Shown here: positions 35,101 through 45,687 of the stretch, in pieces | Layout: each line of letters opens with the position of its first letter | Numbering within the stretch: the stretch's first letter is position 1 | DNA from: Thamnaconus septentrionalis | Taxonomy: Eukaryota; Chordata; Actinopteri; Tetraodontiformes; Monacanthidae | Length of the DNA: 64,000 nt | Direction of reading: 5' to 3' | Assembly (NCBI GenBank): GCA_009823395.1 | Contig: CM020519.1 | Location: 12,681,501 to 12,745,500, forward strand | The notes under the pieces: model-generated | Database searches by the model: none | What the model saw: the letters and a program-made list of their open reading frames with translations, nothing else | Told to the model about the DNA's origin: nothing | Translations under genes and position numbers: made by a program

Positions 35101-36842
35101 TCTGCCCAATGATCTCATTAAAATACGGAATGGTGGTGGTGATGGTGGGTACCGTGTCATTCTTGTTGAAGGACAGTGGTCTGTAGTGCATGACAGACTC
35201 ATAATCATACGGCGTGTTCAGATCAGTGATGAAGTCGTCTTCATATTTTGCGAAATTGTGCTCCTTCCCTGCGAAGACGGAGTGACCATGTTGATTTAAT
35301 TCAGTCATGCAAAGTTTATGTACAGTAACAGGGCAGTGAACAACATTGTGAAGACAGTAATAATTCTGTCAACTTTGAAGACTTTTCATGTTAATGTGAT
35401 ATTATCAAAATTTTGTTAATTATATTGTAATATTGTTTATCAAAATTTTAATTGATAGCATTACTGTGTCTAATGTAGTGATTGCACTATGCTTATGAAA
35501 TAAATAAAAGAGAACAATTTCATCTATTTAACTTGACAAATCTAGTTAGACCAAGAAAGAAGATATCAGAGATATTTAAGATATCTGGAACGGCTAGCAA
35601 GCAAACAAAAGTTGACATTTTTGTGTCGATGATAGTTCAGTTACTGGATAACATTTGAAACAAATGTCACTTTTTCAGCCTTCTGATTCAGATTAACCAA
35701 AACAAAAAAATCAATTAAAACTTACCGGCTTCGATCTCGTCCCACCAGATTTTGACGTAGTCATCTCGATCGGAGCGAGATTGTTCGTGGTAAAAGCCCA
35801 GAGCGTGGAGGATTTCATGCTGGACTATGGCTTTTGTGTCGCACCCAGCACCAATGGATAAATTCTGGCCCACTCTATCATCTCCAACATATGACCAGCA
35901 CCTACATTCAAAACAAATCCAAACATGGACTCAGGCTTAGAAAAAAAAAAATCTTTCCATCAGCATTATTTATCTCTGGATATTACGACTTTACAGCAGG
36001 AATAAAAGTTTCACATGACGGCTGAGACAACGTTACGCAACACTCCTCACCCGCTCATCTTGGCAAAGGAGATGAAACTGCTCTCCCCCTCGTAGGGCTT
36101 GAAGTCCACGCATGACCTTAGACGAAATTCCTCAAAAGACTGAAGAATCACACCTTTCGCATTCAGATCTGTAATAACAGAGAGAACAGACCATGACTTG
36201 CTTGCGCAACAAATACCCCCCCAAAAAAAAAATTGGTAAAAATATATTAAACTGTGTACCTAAAGAGTCGGTCAGGATATACGGAATTGGAAACTTCCAT
36301 TTTCTCGCTTCATCCAGGATTGCATTTCGTCCAGGCTAGGCAACACATTTAAAGTAATGAATATGTGCTTTTGATTTGGATTTAAATAAGAATAAAAAAA
36401 AAAAAATCAGATCCGTAATTTCTTCTTACTTTTACAGCAATGTCTCCCTCAAACAGGTGGTCCAACCCTAGACGTGAAAAATGGAGGCAGAACTTACCAA
36501 CAACGTAGACACATCAATATTCAATCAGGCAAACTGAAATAAATATATACTGAAGTATACCTCTGTTGATCTCGGGTATGTCATCTCTCAGCTCCCCAGC
36601 ATCTGCAATATCACCTAAAGGATGAATTGGTTGTTATTGTGATGAAAAATGGGCTCTTAACTTAACCGCACTTGACGAGAAATTTTAAGGTGAACCAACC
36701 GGTGTGATGAACAGGCACGGCTTGCACCTGGCAAACAAAAGACACGTCTTAATCCATATTTTTAATGCCACCTTTGAAATGCTTTATAAAAAAAAATCCC
36801 TACCCTTAAAACCAAGAAGACTCCAATCAGTGCGGCGATCAT
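32189..36842 (-). CDS. mep1a: Meprin A subunit alpha-like metalloprotease, tandem copy 1
   Basis: Thirteen exons, 631 aa: 36804-36842, 36700-36727, 36561-36614, 36430-36467, 36260-36335, 36051-36168, 35726-35901, 35047-35268, 34472-34618, 33859-34074, 33325-33771, 32471-32644, 32189-32349. Signal peptide [19 protein letters not shown], short propeptide, astacin catalytic domain from about residue 57 with zinc site [19 protein letters not shown] (146-164) and Met-turn SVMHY, MAM domain from about 257, MATH domain from about 430 to the [11 protein letters not shown] segment, then a short basic tail. Meprins are secreted or membrane-tethered zinc endopeptidases of gut and kidney brush border. 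Human MEP1A has a further EGF module and transmembrane helix; here the frame stops at TCMNLHGC. Same exon plan as copy 2 at 38788-42354. Confidence 0.88.
32847..33152 (-). mobile_element. TTAA-flanked MITE, copy B
   Basis: One end GTAAAGGTGCAGTGTGTAG, other end TTACACACTTAACCTTTAA; internal CACCGTAGCTCACTGGCAAACT block shared with copy E. Lies in the intron between the last two MATH exons of meprin copy 1. Confidence 0.7.
33797..33829. repeat. (GATA)n microsatellite in a meprin copy 1 intron
   Basis: About eight GATA units between exons 33325-33771 and 33859-34074. Confidence 0.9.
34625..34648. repeat. (GAA)n microsatellite near a meprin exon border
   Basis: About seven GAA units directly upstream (in transcript sense, a TTC tract) of the exon starting at 34618. 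It serves as the polypyrimidine tract of that acceptor. Confidence 0.85.
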
Positions 36843-38787
36843 CTTCACGGTGTCTCCTGCAGCGATGCCGACTCCCAAACTCCAACCTGTTTCTCCAATT
36901 GCCAGTATAGGAATGTGTCCGTCAAGGCAAAAGCTTGAGGGGACCTTTGATTATAGTGTTCAATCAGTAACAAGCCTCCAAGCACATGACCTTGCTGCAC
37001 GGTTGTGATGAGGGCTGAAAAAAACAACCTCGGTAATGACCTGTAGATAGCTATCAGCTGATAAAACATCTTTTATTGTTGTTCCATGTGCTTCACATAT
37101 TCCACCAGGGAGCGCAGGGTCACCCAAGTCGGGGCCGAGACGGTGTAAATGCAACAGATGATGATGATGATGACGATGATGATACAGTTAGCAAGTAATT
37201 AGCATTCTTTCTTGTCATTATTATTACCAAGGAATTATTTCAAACCTGTGGACCTGACTTTAAGGGTGCAAACAGAAAAAACAGGGGATTAAATCTTTCC
37301 ACTTTTACACTCACTAAGTCAGAATAGGTCCTATTGCAAGTCAACAGTGAAGCTATTACCTATTAGCTACACCTTAAAGTCAAATCAGTAAATACGCCAC
37401 TGTGCAAATGCTGTAAAATAAAGGTAGTTTGGTTTTCTTTTTTTGTTTAAATACCGTACTGACTGAAATTATATAATCTGCATTTCAACAAATCACAATT
37501 CACCTTTGGCGAAGTTCCGTCCCCCATGATTACTCAACCCGTGATTATCAAACTAGACAGAATTGACTGCAATAGATTCAAGATCGACGATTACATGGTA
37601 GTGAAATGTTGGTGCGGCAGAACCCAAAGTGATTGTGCATGCATGGAATAAAGAAAGTGGGAAAAAAATAAATAAAATACAACACAGTGTGTACAGTGTA
37701 CCCTGTCTTCGCCCTAAGACAGCTGGTATAGGCTCCAGCAGACCCCCGTGACCCTGAATTGGAATAAGCGGGTATAGAAGATGAATGAATGAATGAATTA
37801 TTGTTACTATTACTATTATTATTATTACTAACTAACTCAACATGCTTGTTGTTATGACGTCTTTTTAGATGCACAAAGACTACTGTAGTTCACTGACATG
37901 CTTGGGAGGTTGAGTGAATGGCCAATGCATTTCAAAATCTGAAAATAAAATATTTGTAAAATACTTACAAAGTGTGAGAACACGAAGCACATTGGTGTGT
38001 GCTTTATACCTATTAGGCCTACTTAAAATTTCCATTGTTGCTCTTTACTGTCTTTGAAACCGGCCATAATTACCAGTTTCAAATGAACTTGTTGAAAAGT
38101 TTAAGCCCACACAGACAATACATGGACAAATAATTTATCATACATAAGACGAAGAATTAGTGAGGAGGGTGAAAACCAATTTATTATTCCACTTTTTCTT
38201 ATTATGTGGTTATAAACGCATTGTTTGTTACAATGTGTGTTTTGGTTAATGGCATGTTTCAGTATGATACCTTACAAGTATAAAATTATCTTCCATTCTA
38301 TTCCATTCCAGAATGATGTTGTTGAGATACTGTATGCATGAAAGGTCAACACAACAGGACAACGTACAGAATCTGAGCTAAGATCTGATTTATCACATGA
38401 TTACAGTTTATCAGCATAAAAGTCTCATAAAAGGATATTCGAGTATCCTTTTTATGAGCTCATTTACCACCTAAAACAGATACACAACAAAAGAAACAGG
38501 TGTCTTGCTGTCATTAAACTTTTATTAATACATTGGCAAAGTTCATTTGTACATATTTCGGGTGTATTCTTTGAAATATAATAATTTTACAATGCTGTTG
38601 TTATTTGCCGAATTTGTCTTCTCGTTCTTTGGTTCTTGTCTTGGGTTGTGCACCTGGTCGTTTAAAATGAAAATCATAAACAAAAGCTTGATTTTGCTCA
38701 ACCGCTGGTGTGGCGTGGAAGATGTCTCACGTGTTCTTTCTTACCTTCAGAAAATCATCACTTCAAAATCTGCCCTTAGTTTTTTGG
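36843..38787. other. Intergenic region between the two meprin genes
   Basis: No gene seen. Holds the promoter side of copy 1, a (GAT)n tract near 37159-37182 and the retroelement tail at 37691-37797. Confidence 0.45.
37691..37797 (-). repeat. Retroelement-tail repeat with (ATGA)n end
   Basis: Carries CTGGTATAGGCTCCAGCAGA, CCCCGTGACCCTGAATTGGA and AATAAGCGGGTATAGAAGAT, then ATGA repeats: a common fish SINE/LINE tail, reverse complement of the type at 12455-12585. Confidence 0.6.
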
Positions 38788-40812
38788 TTAAATAGGAACT
38801 TCTGTTTTTATCAGTGGTGTTAGATCTGCCAACACAAGAAAATAGTCACCTGTTCTTTATCAAGCCTCACAAAGGATCACTCTCAAAGGATCACACACAA
38901 CACTTACCCTCAAAGTCGACGAAGATGATGAGGTCATCATTTTTCAGGTAATTACGCCGTCTGAGATCAAAATGCTTGACAAAGTTTCTCCAGCCCCGTG
39001 ACAACCCTCTGTAGCAGTCACAGGCGCTATCATACGTGCCAACTTTGGACGGATTGTCCCAAATCGGATGACCACCGTCTGGAGAAGACAGTCCAGTTGT
39101 GTCAAATCAAACAGAAAATTATGTTCATTGTGTAAAAGTGCTTAAACGTACACTTACATGTCCTCAAATCAGTAGTCAAGCTGCGAGCTGTGGACATCCT
39201 GTGCGTTATATCTGGATCTTGGTCCATTACCACTATGGTTGCCTGTCTGTTGACTGCAGGCCACTGCATCACCGCATCATTTTCCCCACTATACAGGTGG
39301 AAGTACAGGCCTGTGTAATTCCCCGTGAAATCAGTGTAGGTAGACAGAGGCATAATGCGAACGCCATAAGCGTAGCCCTCAGGACTGTAAAACCGAGGGC
39401 TGTCAATCACTGTGGTTGTATCGGCCGTCTCCATTATCTTGGAGAAGTTCTGGATTCTCCACACAGCATTGGGGCAGCGGGTTTCCGTAAGACTGATGTC
39501 GTCAATGTAGATGCCACCGGTAGATGTGGTGGGATCACCTCGGACCGCTTGGAAAGCGTAGCGGAATTTTGCATCGACTTCCAGCGGAACGTGAGCAATT
39601 TTCCATGTGTTGTCAGAATCAGCTGCAAAAGGAAATGAGATGAAAATCCTGAATGTCCACCTTGCTGATGTTCACAGTAAAGAGGCATGAGCAGGCACCG
39701 CCAAACATTTATCAATGTTATTTTTCATATTGTCTTCTATAAATTGTATTTATATCGTTAGCCTAATAGCATAATTGCCTAAGTCTTTTTTTGGCCAAAT
39801 GTGATATCTGAAAAATAATACCAGTGTGCTTGCTAAAAAAAATGTTGTTTTTTTTCTTGTTTTCAGAAAAAGCTCAAATATGACAACTATGCTATTAGGC
39901 TAGCGATATGTAACATTGTTGAGGAGAGAACTTAGTGAGATGCTATTGAGTCTACCTAAGAAGGTGTGTATCTTCTTCATTTTACGAACAGTGCCTGTGC
40001 CATCATCCGTCTTGACCCAGATCACCAGCTTGTCCTTCAGGCTTCCTGACATCTTGTAGAAGAACTGTAGACACTGAGTATTCCTCTTGGGGTAAAGGAT
40101 GCGTGATTCCAGCAGAGCAGATTCCTGCTTCTTCCCAGCCTTGGTGTCAAAGTGCATGGAATGGCCAGCATCTGGAAAGTCGGGGAAGGGAGACAAGAAG
40201 ATGTCTTGAAGTGCTGGAACTGAAATTCCACATAGTGCAAATTTAACGCCACACGGTGTTAACCCTGACCTCTGCATCTCCCCAGGAGTGTGTGATCTTC
40301 GGCACCCACGCTGCTCTTGGCGTGGACCCAGTTGTCATCATCAGTGGTGCCTTGCATCATTCCACAAATGTTGGTGTACTCAAAAGAGCACTTGTCCAGT
40401 AGTGTCAGTGGAGCAGCTGAGGAATAATATGGAGTAAAGTTTACGCTTGGTTGACTTACTTATTCATTATATACAGACTCAGTACAGACTATAGCCTCAG
40501 TAAAGACATTTTCCTTTTTTTTCTACAATGACGGAAAGGGGCTCTTGCGAAACGTACAGCAGTTGTACATGCGGTTGAGTCTGAGGACATCCATCTCACT
40601 GAAGTCAAGGTACTGTCCAATGATGTTGATGAACTCTGGGATTTTGGTTGTGATGGTTGGAACAGAATCATTCTTGTTGAAGGAAAATGGCCTGTAGTGC
40701 ATGACGGACTCGTAGTCATATGGAGTGTTCTGATCAGTGATGAAGTCATCATTGTATTTATTAAAGTTGTGTTCCATCCCTGAATTGGAAGAAGCACAGA
40801 AGAGCAGCGAGT

Positions 40813-40877
<65 letters not shown>

Positions 40878-42354
40878 GTTGTTAGTAATAGTAGTAGTGT
40901 TACACATGTGCATACCTGATATAACCTCATCCAGCCAGATGTCGACATAGTCATCTCTGTCTGTACGGGACTGTTCATGGTAAAATCCCACGGCATGGAG
41001 GAGTTCATGTTCAATCACTGCCTTGTGGTCGCAGCCTGATCCAATAGATAGGATCTGGCCATTATGCTGGTCACCAACACTGGAGAAACACCTATTAAAG
41101 CAGAGGTCTTTGATTAAAAGTGCAGTTTATTTGTATTTAGATACATAAAAAATAACATATGATTTTCAGTCATTTTAATGTATTGCGGCTTTTGCAATGG
41201 TGTGGTATATCTCTTTCTTTTAAATGTCATTCAGTGTCATAAAAGGACATTTACGATGGAGCATTTCTTCGTGACAACTTATCTTTGTCTTCTGGTGGGG
41301 TTAAAAGCTTGCTGAAGCTTAAGTGATAAGATGTGATTGCATCAAAAACTTTTCAAAAGCCAAGTGCTAAGTGTGATAGTTTTCTGCTGTGTCAACTAAT
41401 GTATGGTGGCCAGCTTGAATGGAAAATGTTAACATCTCTTTGCAGCCTGTTACGTACCCATTGCGTTTTTCAAACTTGATATAGGTCTTCTCTCCCTCAT
41501 ATTGCTTAAAGTCCACACAGGACTTAAGCCGATACATTTCAAATGCCTGGTAGATGCATCCTTTAGCATTCAAATCTGTTTGGCAAATGAAACAGTTGTA
41601 TTAAAGAGCGTCGGACTCGGACATAACAGGATGAGATAACTCTTCAAATATGCTTACTGTTAGGACAAACTCACCCAAATCATCACCCAGAATATAAGGA
41701 ATAGGAAATGTCCATCTCTTTGTTTCGTTGCGGAGAGCATTCTTTCCTTTCTGTATCATAAAGCAGATGTTAGAAGTGCTAACAGTTAAACAGTAAAATG
41801 CAGACCCTTCACGACTGCAACGAAACACAAGCATCTACCACAGCCATCAGTGATTTAACTTACCGGAAGTAAGATGTCTCCTTCAAAAAGGTTGGCATCT
41901 GAACCTAAAAATGAGTAACAATAATGAATAAATACAAATAATGTTATCATTTAAATGTTTTTTTTTAAAAAAAACCTCAATATCATGTTTCTTATTGTTA
42001 GAAATGTAACTAACGACAATTATGTGTAAGTGATGTTTAAAGGACTCACCAGGATTAAGGATGGGGTTTTCATCCTCACCGTTCTCAAATACCTCTGCAA
42101 CCAAAATACAGACAGAGCTCAGGGCAATCTGAAGGATATGTACAGTTGTTCGCGATTGTTATGAATGTTATTGTTCCACATACCGTGCACCACAGGGAGA
42201 GCAGGTTTCTTTTTTTTTTTTTAAAAAAAGAGAGAGAGAGAGAGAGAGAGATTCAACATCACATCACATCATGAATACCAAACAATAACTTGATACTTAC
42301 AGCATATGACGTGGCCAAAGCCAGAAGCCCACACAGTACCAGCAGGCTGTCCAT
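38788..42354 (-). CDS. mep1a: Meprin A subunit alpha-like metalloprotease, tandem copy 2
   Basis: Thirteen exons, 597 aa: 42301-42354, 42184-42208, 42050-42094, 41864-41904, 41675-41750, 41458-41575, 40916-41091, 40558-40779, 40270-40416, 39956-40171, 39158-39622, 38908-39078, 38788-38825. Signal peptide [18 protein letters not shown], acidic propeptide, astacin domain starting near [11 protein letters not shown], zinc site [19 protein letters not shown] (148-166), Met-turn SVMHY, MAM domain with [17 protein letters not shown] domain with the NFSKIM start and [11 protein letters not shown], and a stop right after [12 protein letters not shown]. No EGF or membrane helix is encoded. Internal exon lengths equal those of copy 1 in the catalytic and MAM parts (76, 118, 176, 222, 147, 216 nt), so the pair arose by tandem duplication. 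The polypyrimidine tract of the 25-nt second exon is a (CT)n microsatellite. Confidence 0.88.
40815..40877. repeat. (ATT)n microsatellite in a meprin copy 2 intron
   Basis: About 21 ATT units between the zinc-site exon (40916-41091) and the next exon (40558-40779). Confidence 0.95.
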
Positions 42355-42982
42355 GATTGAGTGTCCAAACAAGTGCGTTGAGAAACAGTGATAAAGCCCC
42401 AGATGAAGTCAGTGACAGTTGTGGACTCTCACATGGGTGACTTAAAAGGTGTTACTGATTTGTGATCTGCAAAGGGTTTTGACACCACGTGCTCTTAACA
42501 GCAAAGCTGTGGCTTGAACAGGGGATCATCTGATCATATCATATAAATTATATGATCGTGTTTTTACTATTGTTTACGGACCCAATAAATGAGGGTGGAG
42601 GGAGGGTGGGGTCGGGCAACTCAGTGATATTTGCTGTGAGGGAAAGAAAAACATAATGCTCTTCAATATTGTATTTTTTCAGATGTACATGCAAGTTTCT
42701 AAAACTGTTGTGAGTGGGAGAAAGCAGAAAGTTTTATTTGATTGAAATAAAACTTTAATCAAGCACAGTTAAGTCACTAATGGATGGGGATGGAAACAAA
42801 TACCCAGTGAAGAACAGTGTAATGTGCTTTAACTCTTAAATGTAGGTATTAACAGACGTGCACAGCTATCATGGCAATTATTTATTTGATTAAATATTTT
42901 GCAGGCAATTATCTAAAACAGCAAGTGTTTGCATCACTATAGTGGAGTATAAACTTTCACATATTGCCATTCCTACATGATT
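42355..42982. other. Upstream region of meprin copy 2 and 3' flank of the FAM177-like gene
   Basis: No further coding sequence seen. Should contain the promoter of meprin copy 2, adjacent to the 42354 start. Confidence 0.4.
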
Positions 42983-44088
42983 CTAATTCACACCGTCCTC
43001 ATTTGGTTGATAGGCACTATTGTTGCAGCCTCCATTTCTGTGCGTTTGTTTCTCGTCGCAGCACTTCTGGGGTTCCGTTTCGCAGCTTGAACGTCCAAAA
43101 GTTCCATATCGATGCCTCTCGAGTTCTGCAGTCAGGTTGCTCATCTGTGTCTTTCCATCACTGGCACTGGCTGCAGTCGCCTGGTCATTTGTTCCCTTTA
43201 TGGTACAGGTAGTGAAATGCAAAGTCAAGGGCAAAGATGTGACTTCTAATCATTGGCGTGAAACATGTTGTTGATTGACCTCGGGCAAAGTAAACTGGCA
43301 GTAGGTTTTATTGCAGTGAATGTTTTACCTTGTGGTTCTGTTGATATTGGTCTATGGCGTACTGGTATTTGGCTGCATCTAGTCCCAGCACACCAGCTAG
43401 CTTCTTTCCAAGGAAATCACAAGCTAATTTTGGAGGCAATAACATATTAACTTAGTGACATTTTGACTAAATTCTCATGTATGCCCTCTGTTTGTATCTC
43501 ATTCTTTGGATGAATTTGTTGTGTGACTGTGGCATACTCAGCAGTGACATTCTCCCAATTAGGAGGGCAATTCTCTTGAATGTGTACCTTTGCTAAGATG
43601 ACAGAGACACAAGCAAAAATTACTACGCCACGTCAGATGTAATATTCCTCTGTAACTGTGACGACGGTTTTCTGACTGGATGTATATCAAATGGCTGCTG
43701 TTGCTGCTCCTGCTCATCCTCCTCACTGTCTTCCTCCTCCAGTGTTTCACCGCTGGTGAAGTAGATTCTCCTCTGTTTGGACTCAGTGCTGCTTCCAAAC
43801 TCTGTCTCCTGGACGTCCAGTGGTGTCTAGCACACAAGTTTTCACATAAACCTTTGCTTGAACTGCCATTCATCACTCTGACTCTTCTCAAGACCACCTG
43901 ATATTTAGTGCGATGTGCAAATTGTGCATGCTAATTTCCTCTACACCAGCTGCATGTGGCCAGACTGATAAATAATCAATAGAAAGCTTGAAATAATTGT
44001 TACATTTTAATTTTCAGCTTTAAGATACTGTTAAGAAATACATATTTGCAATTGTTACAACACTTACGTGCTGGTGGTTGTCATTCAT
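42983..44088 (-). CDS. FAM177-family protein, four exons, with an apparent 1-nt frameshift in exon 2
   Basis: Exons 44068-44088 (MNDNHQH, good GTAAGT donor), 43588-43826, 43329-43423 and 42983-about 43195. Exon 2 carries RRIYFTSGETLEEEDSEEDE, the FAM177 hallmark of a short basic start, (I)YF-SGET and an acidic run. Exon 3 carries ACDFLGKKLAGVLGL and AKYQYAIDQYQQ, matching the CDFLGxK and KYQYxIDEY blocks of FAM177A1. Between them the frame must shift: the acidic part runs into a stop, while the following LTWRS segment, which leads into exon 3 in phase, lies in another frame. Exon 2 has 239 nt where a 3n+1 length is needed, so one extra base is present, possibly in the four-base homopolymer at about 43668-43671. 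The product is a small cytosolic/Golgi-associated protein of poorly known function. Either an assembly indel or a young pseudogene. The last acceptor is uncertain (43195 or 43180). Confidence 0.6.
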
Positions 44089-44678
44089 CCTTGACAAATT
44101 ACTGTTTTTCCTTTTTAACTTAAGCTATGTATCAAAGGTTACACTGACAGTGTCACATACGTGGACACAACCGGATACAGGTCGTGTTGAAACCTGAGAC
44201 AGAACTGTTACCGTTGGTGTGCAAACGAGGCTGATCTTTTAAAGGTACAGTTTTGCTTCAGTGCGGAAATAAACAAGTCGTGGTATTTCATGCCTTACAT
44301 AGCTACGTACTATGTAGCATGTCGGTTTTTGTTTTATATCCTTACAATATTTTATGGTTTTAAAGCTGTCAATAAATGTATCGGTAAAGTTAGCATACGT
44401 GTTTTGTTTGGGCACATTTAAGAATATTTATACACTGTTGTACACATACAGACGTACAGGAATACTACTGAATAACACGCAAAAGTCGGCAGCATTATTC
44501 GTCGAATGCTCTTGCACTTTCACACAAACACGCAAATGTGTACGCGAATCTATTTGTACGTTGTTGGGGTTTTTGTTTTGTTTGTTTTTGGCGGAAAAAT
44601 AAAAATAATTTATCAAGCCAGCAAGGGTCGGTGATCTGCAGTAGAGTCAATAGGATGACGGGTCCCCACGACCAATAT

Positions 44679-44761
44679 GTCAGGATGGCCGAGCGGTCTA
44701 AGGCGCTGCGTTCAGGTCGCAGTCTCCCCTGGAGGCGTGGGTTCGAATCCCACTTCTGACA
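44679..44761 (+). tRNA. tRNA-Leu (anticodon CAG)
   Basis: 83-nt type II tRNA. Acceptor stem GTCAGGA pairs with TTCTGAC. The A box starts TGGCCGAGCGG, the anticodon stem CTGCG/CGCAG closes loop TTCAGGT with CAG at 44713-44715, there is a long variable arm (TCTCCCCTGGAGGC region), and the B box is GGTTCGAATCC. Discriminator base A at 44761 is followed at once by a pol III terminator. Reads CUG leucine codons. Confidence 0.97.
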
Positions 44762-44766
44762 AGTTG

Positions 44767-44771
44767 TTTTT
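44767..44771 (+). terminator. RNA polymerase III terminator of tRNA-Leu
   Basis: Run of five T five bases after the tRNA 3' end. Confidence 0.8.
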
Positions 44772-45687
44772 GTTAACCTAAATGTTTCCGTTTCTGCTTA
44801 GAATTAGTAATTTCGAGGTCATTTTGCTGTAACTAATCACTAATGGCACGCACGTCATACATATAATGATTTTCCAATCACTTTACTCGGCATAGTGAGG
44901 GGAAGTTAGCGCGGCTACGGAAAACCCCACACAGCTACGGGAACTCAAGAGGTACAAAAATGTGACTGAACGTGCAAAGCGTTTATACCAAATAAAGTAA
45001 ATTAACTTCATAAAACAATACCAACTAATATAAAACCAACCAAATGTGTATCTATAGAATGAAAGAAGCAGAGATGACGTTGTACGACAGAAAGCTGAAC
45101 ATAGACGCTGTTGCTAGATACAAATATCCCCATGCATCCTTCCACTGACTCCTAGCCTGAGATGATCCACTCAGCGTGGGCTGAGTTTTGTTTCAAGTAG
45201 ACTCGTTTTGCCAGCATGCCAATGTATTCATTGAACGATAAATGCCATGTTAACATCTTAAGAAAAAAAAAGATGCTATATAAAGTGAGGATTTGAATGT
45301 TACATACACCACAGTCATATATTCAACTTTCAACCTTTTGCTTCTAGTTTTTAATGAGCTGACAAGCTTGAGCTGTATAAGATAAATCTTATTAATCAAA
45401 TCAAAAATTCTCCAGTAAAACCATGTACGGCAGATTCAGTAGATTTAGGAGAAGGACAAAACATTAGCATTTTTATGTGTTTTGACACATACATACTGGA
45501 AGAAATAAATGTCAGTAGAACTGTATTAGTTTAAAATACTAATATCAGAGACAGATATAGGTATGGGATCAAATCAATATCTAGTGCAGATGTTAATTCA
45601 ACTGCCAAATTAAAATTCTATTATTTTATCAGTGGCTCCCTAGACTAGTGTACAGATTATTCAGTGGTTCTCAGTGGCTAACATATT
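44772..45687. other. Intergenic between tRNA-Leu and the 3' end of ankef1
   Basis: AT-rich, no gene seen. Expected to include the ankef1 3' UTR on the minus strand. Confidence 0.4.

Noticed and set aside
39099..39638. 179-residue plus-strand open frame
   Set aside because: Antisense of the MATH exon of meprin copy 2, whose sense frame has clear homology.
40523..41014. Open frames with poly-Asn or poly-Ile runs
   Set aside because: The ATT microsatellite read through between two real meprin exons.
43680..43901. 73-residue plus-strand open frame with a Leu-rich start that looks like a signal peptide
   Set aside because: Antisense of the acidic FAM177 exon; GAG/GAA-rich sequence reads as Leu on the other strand.
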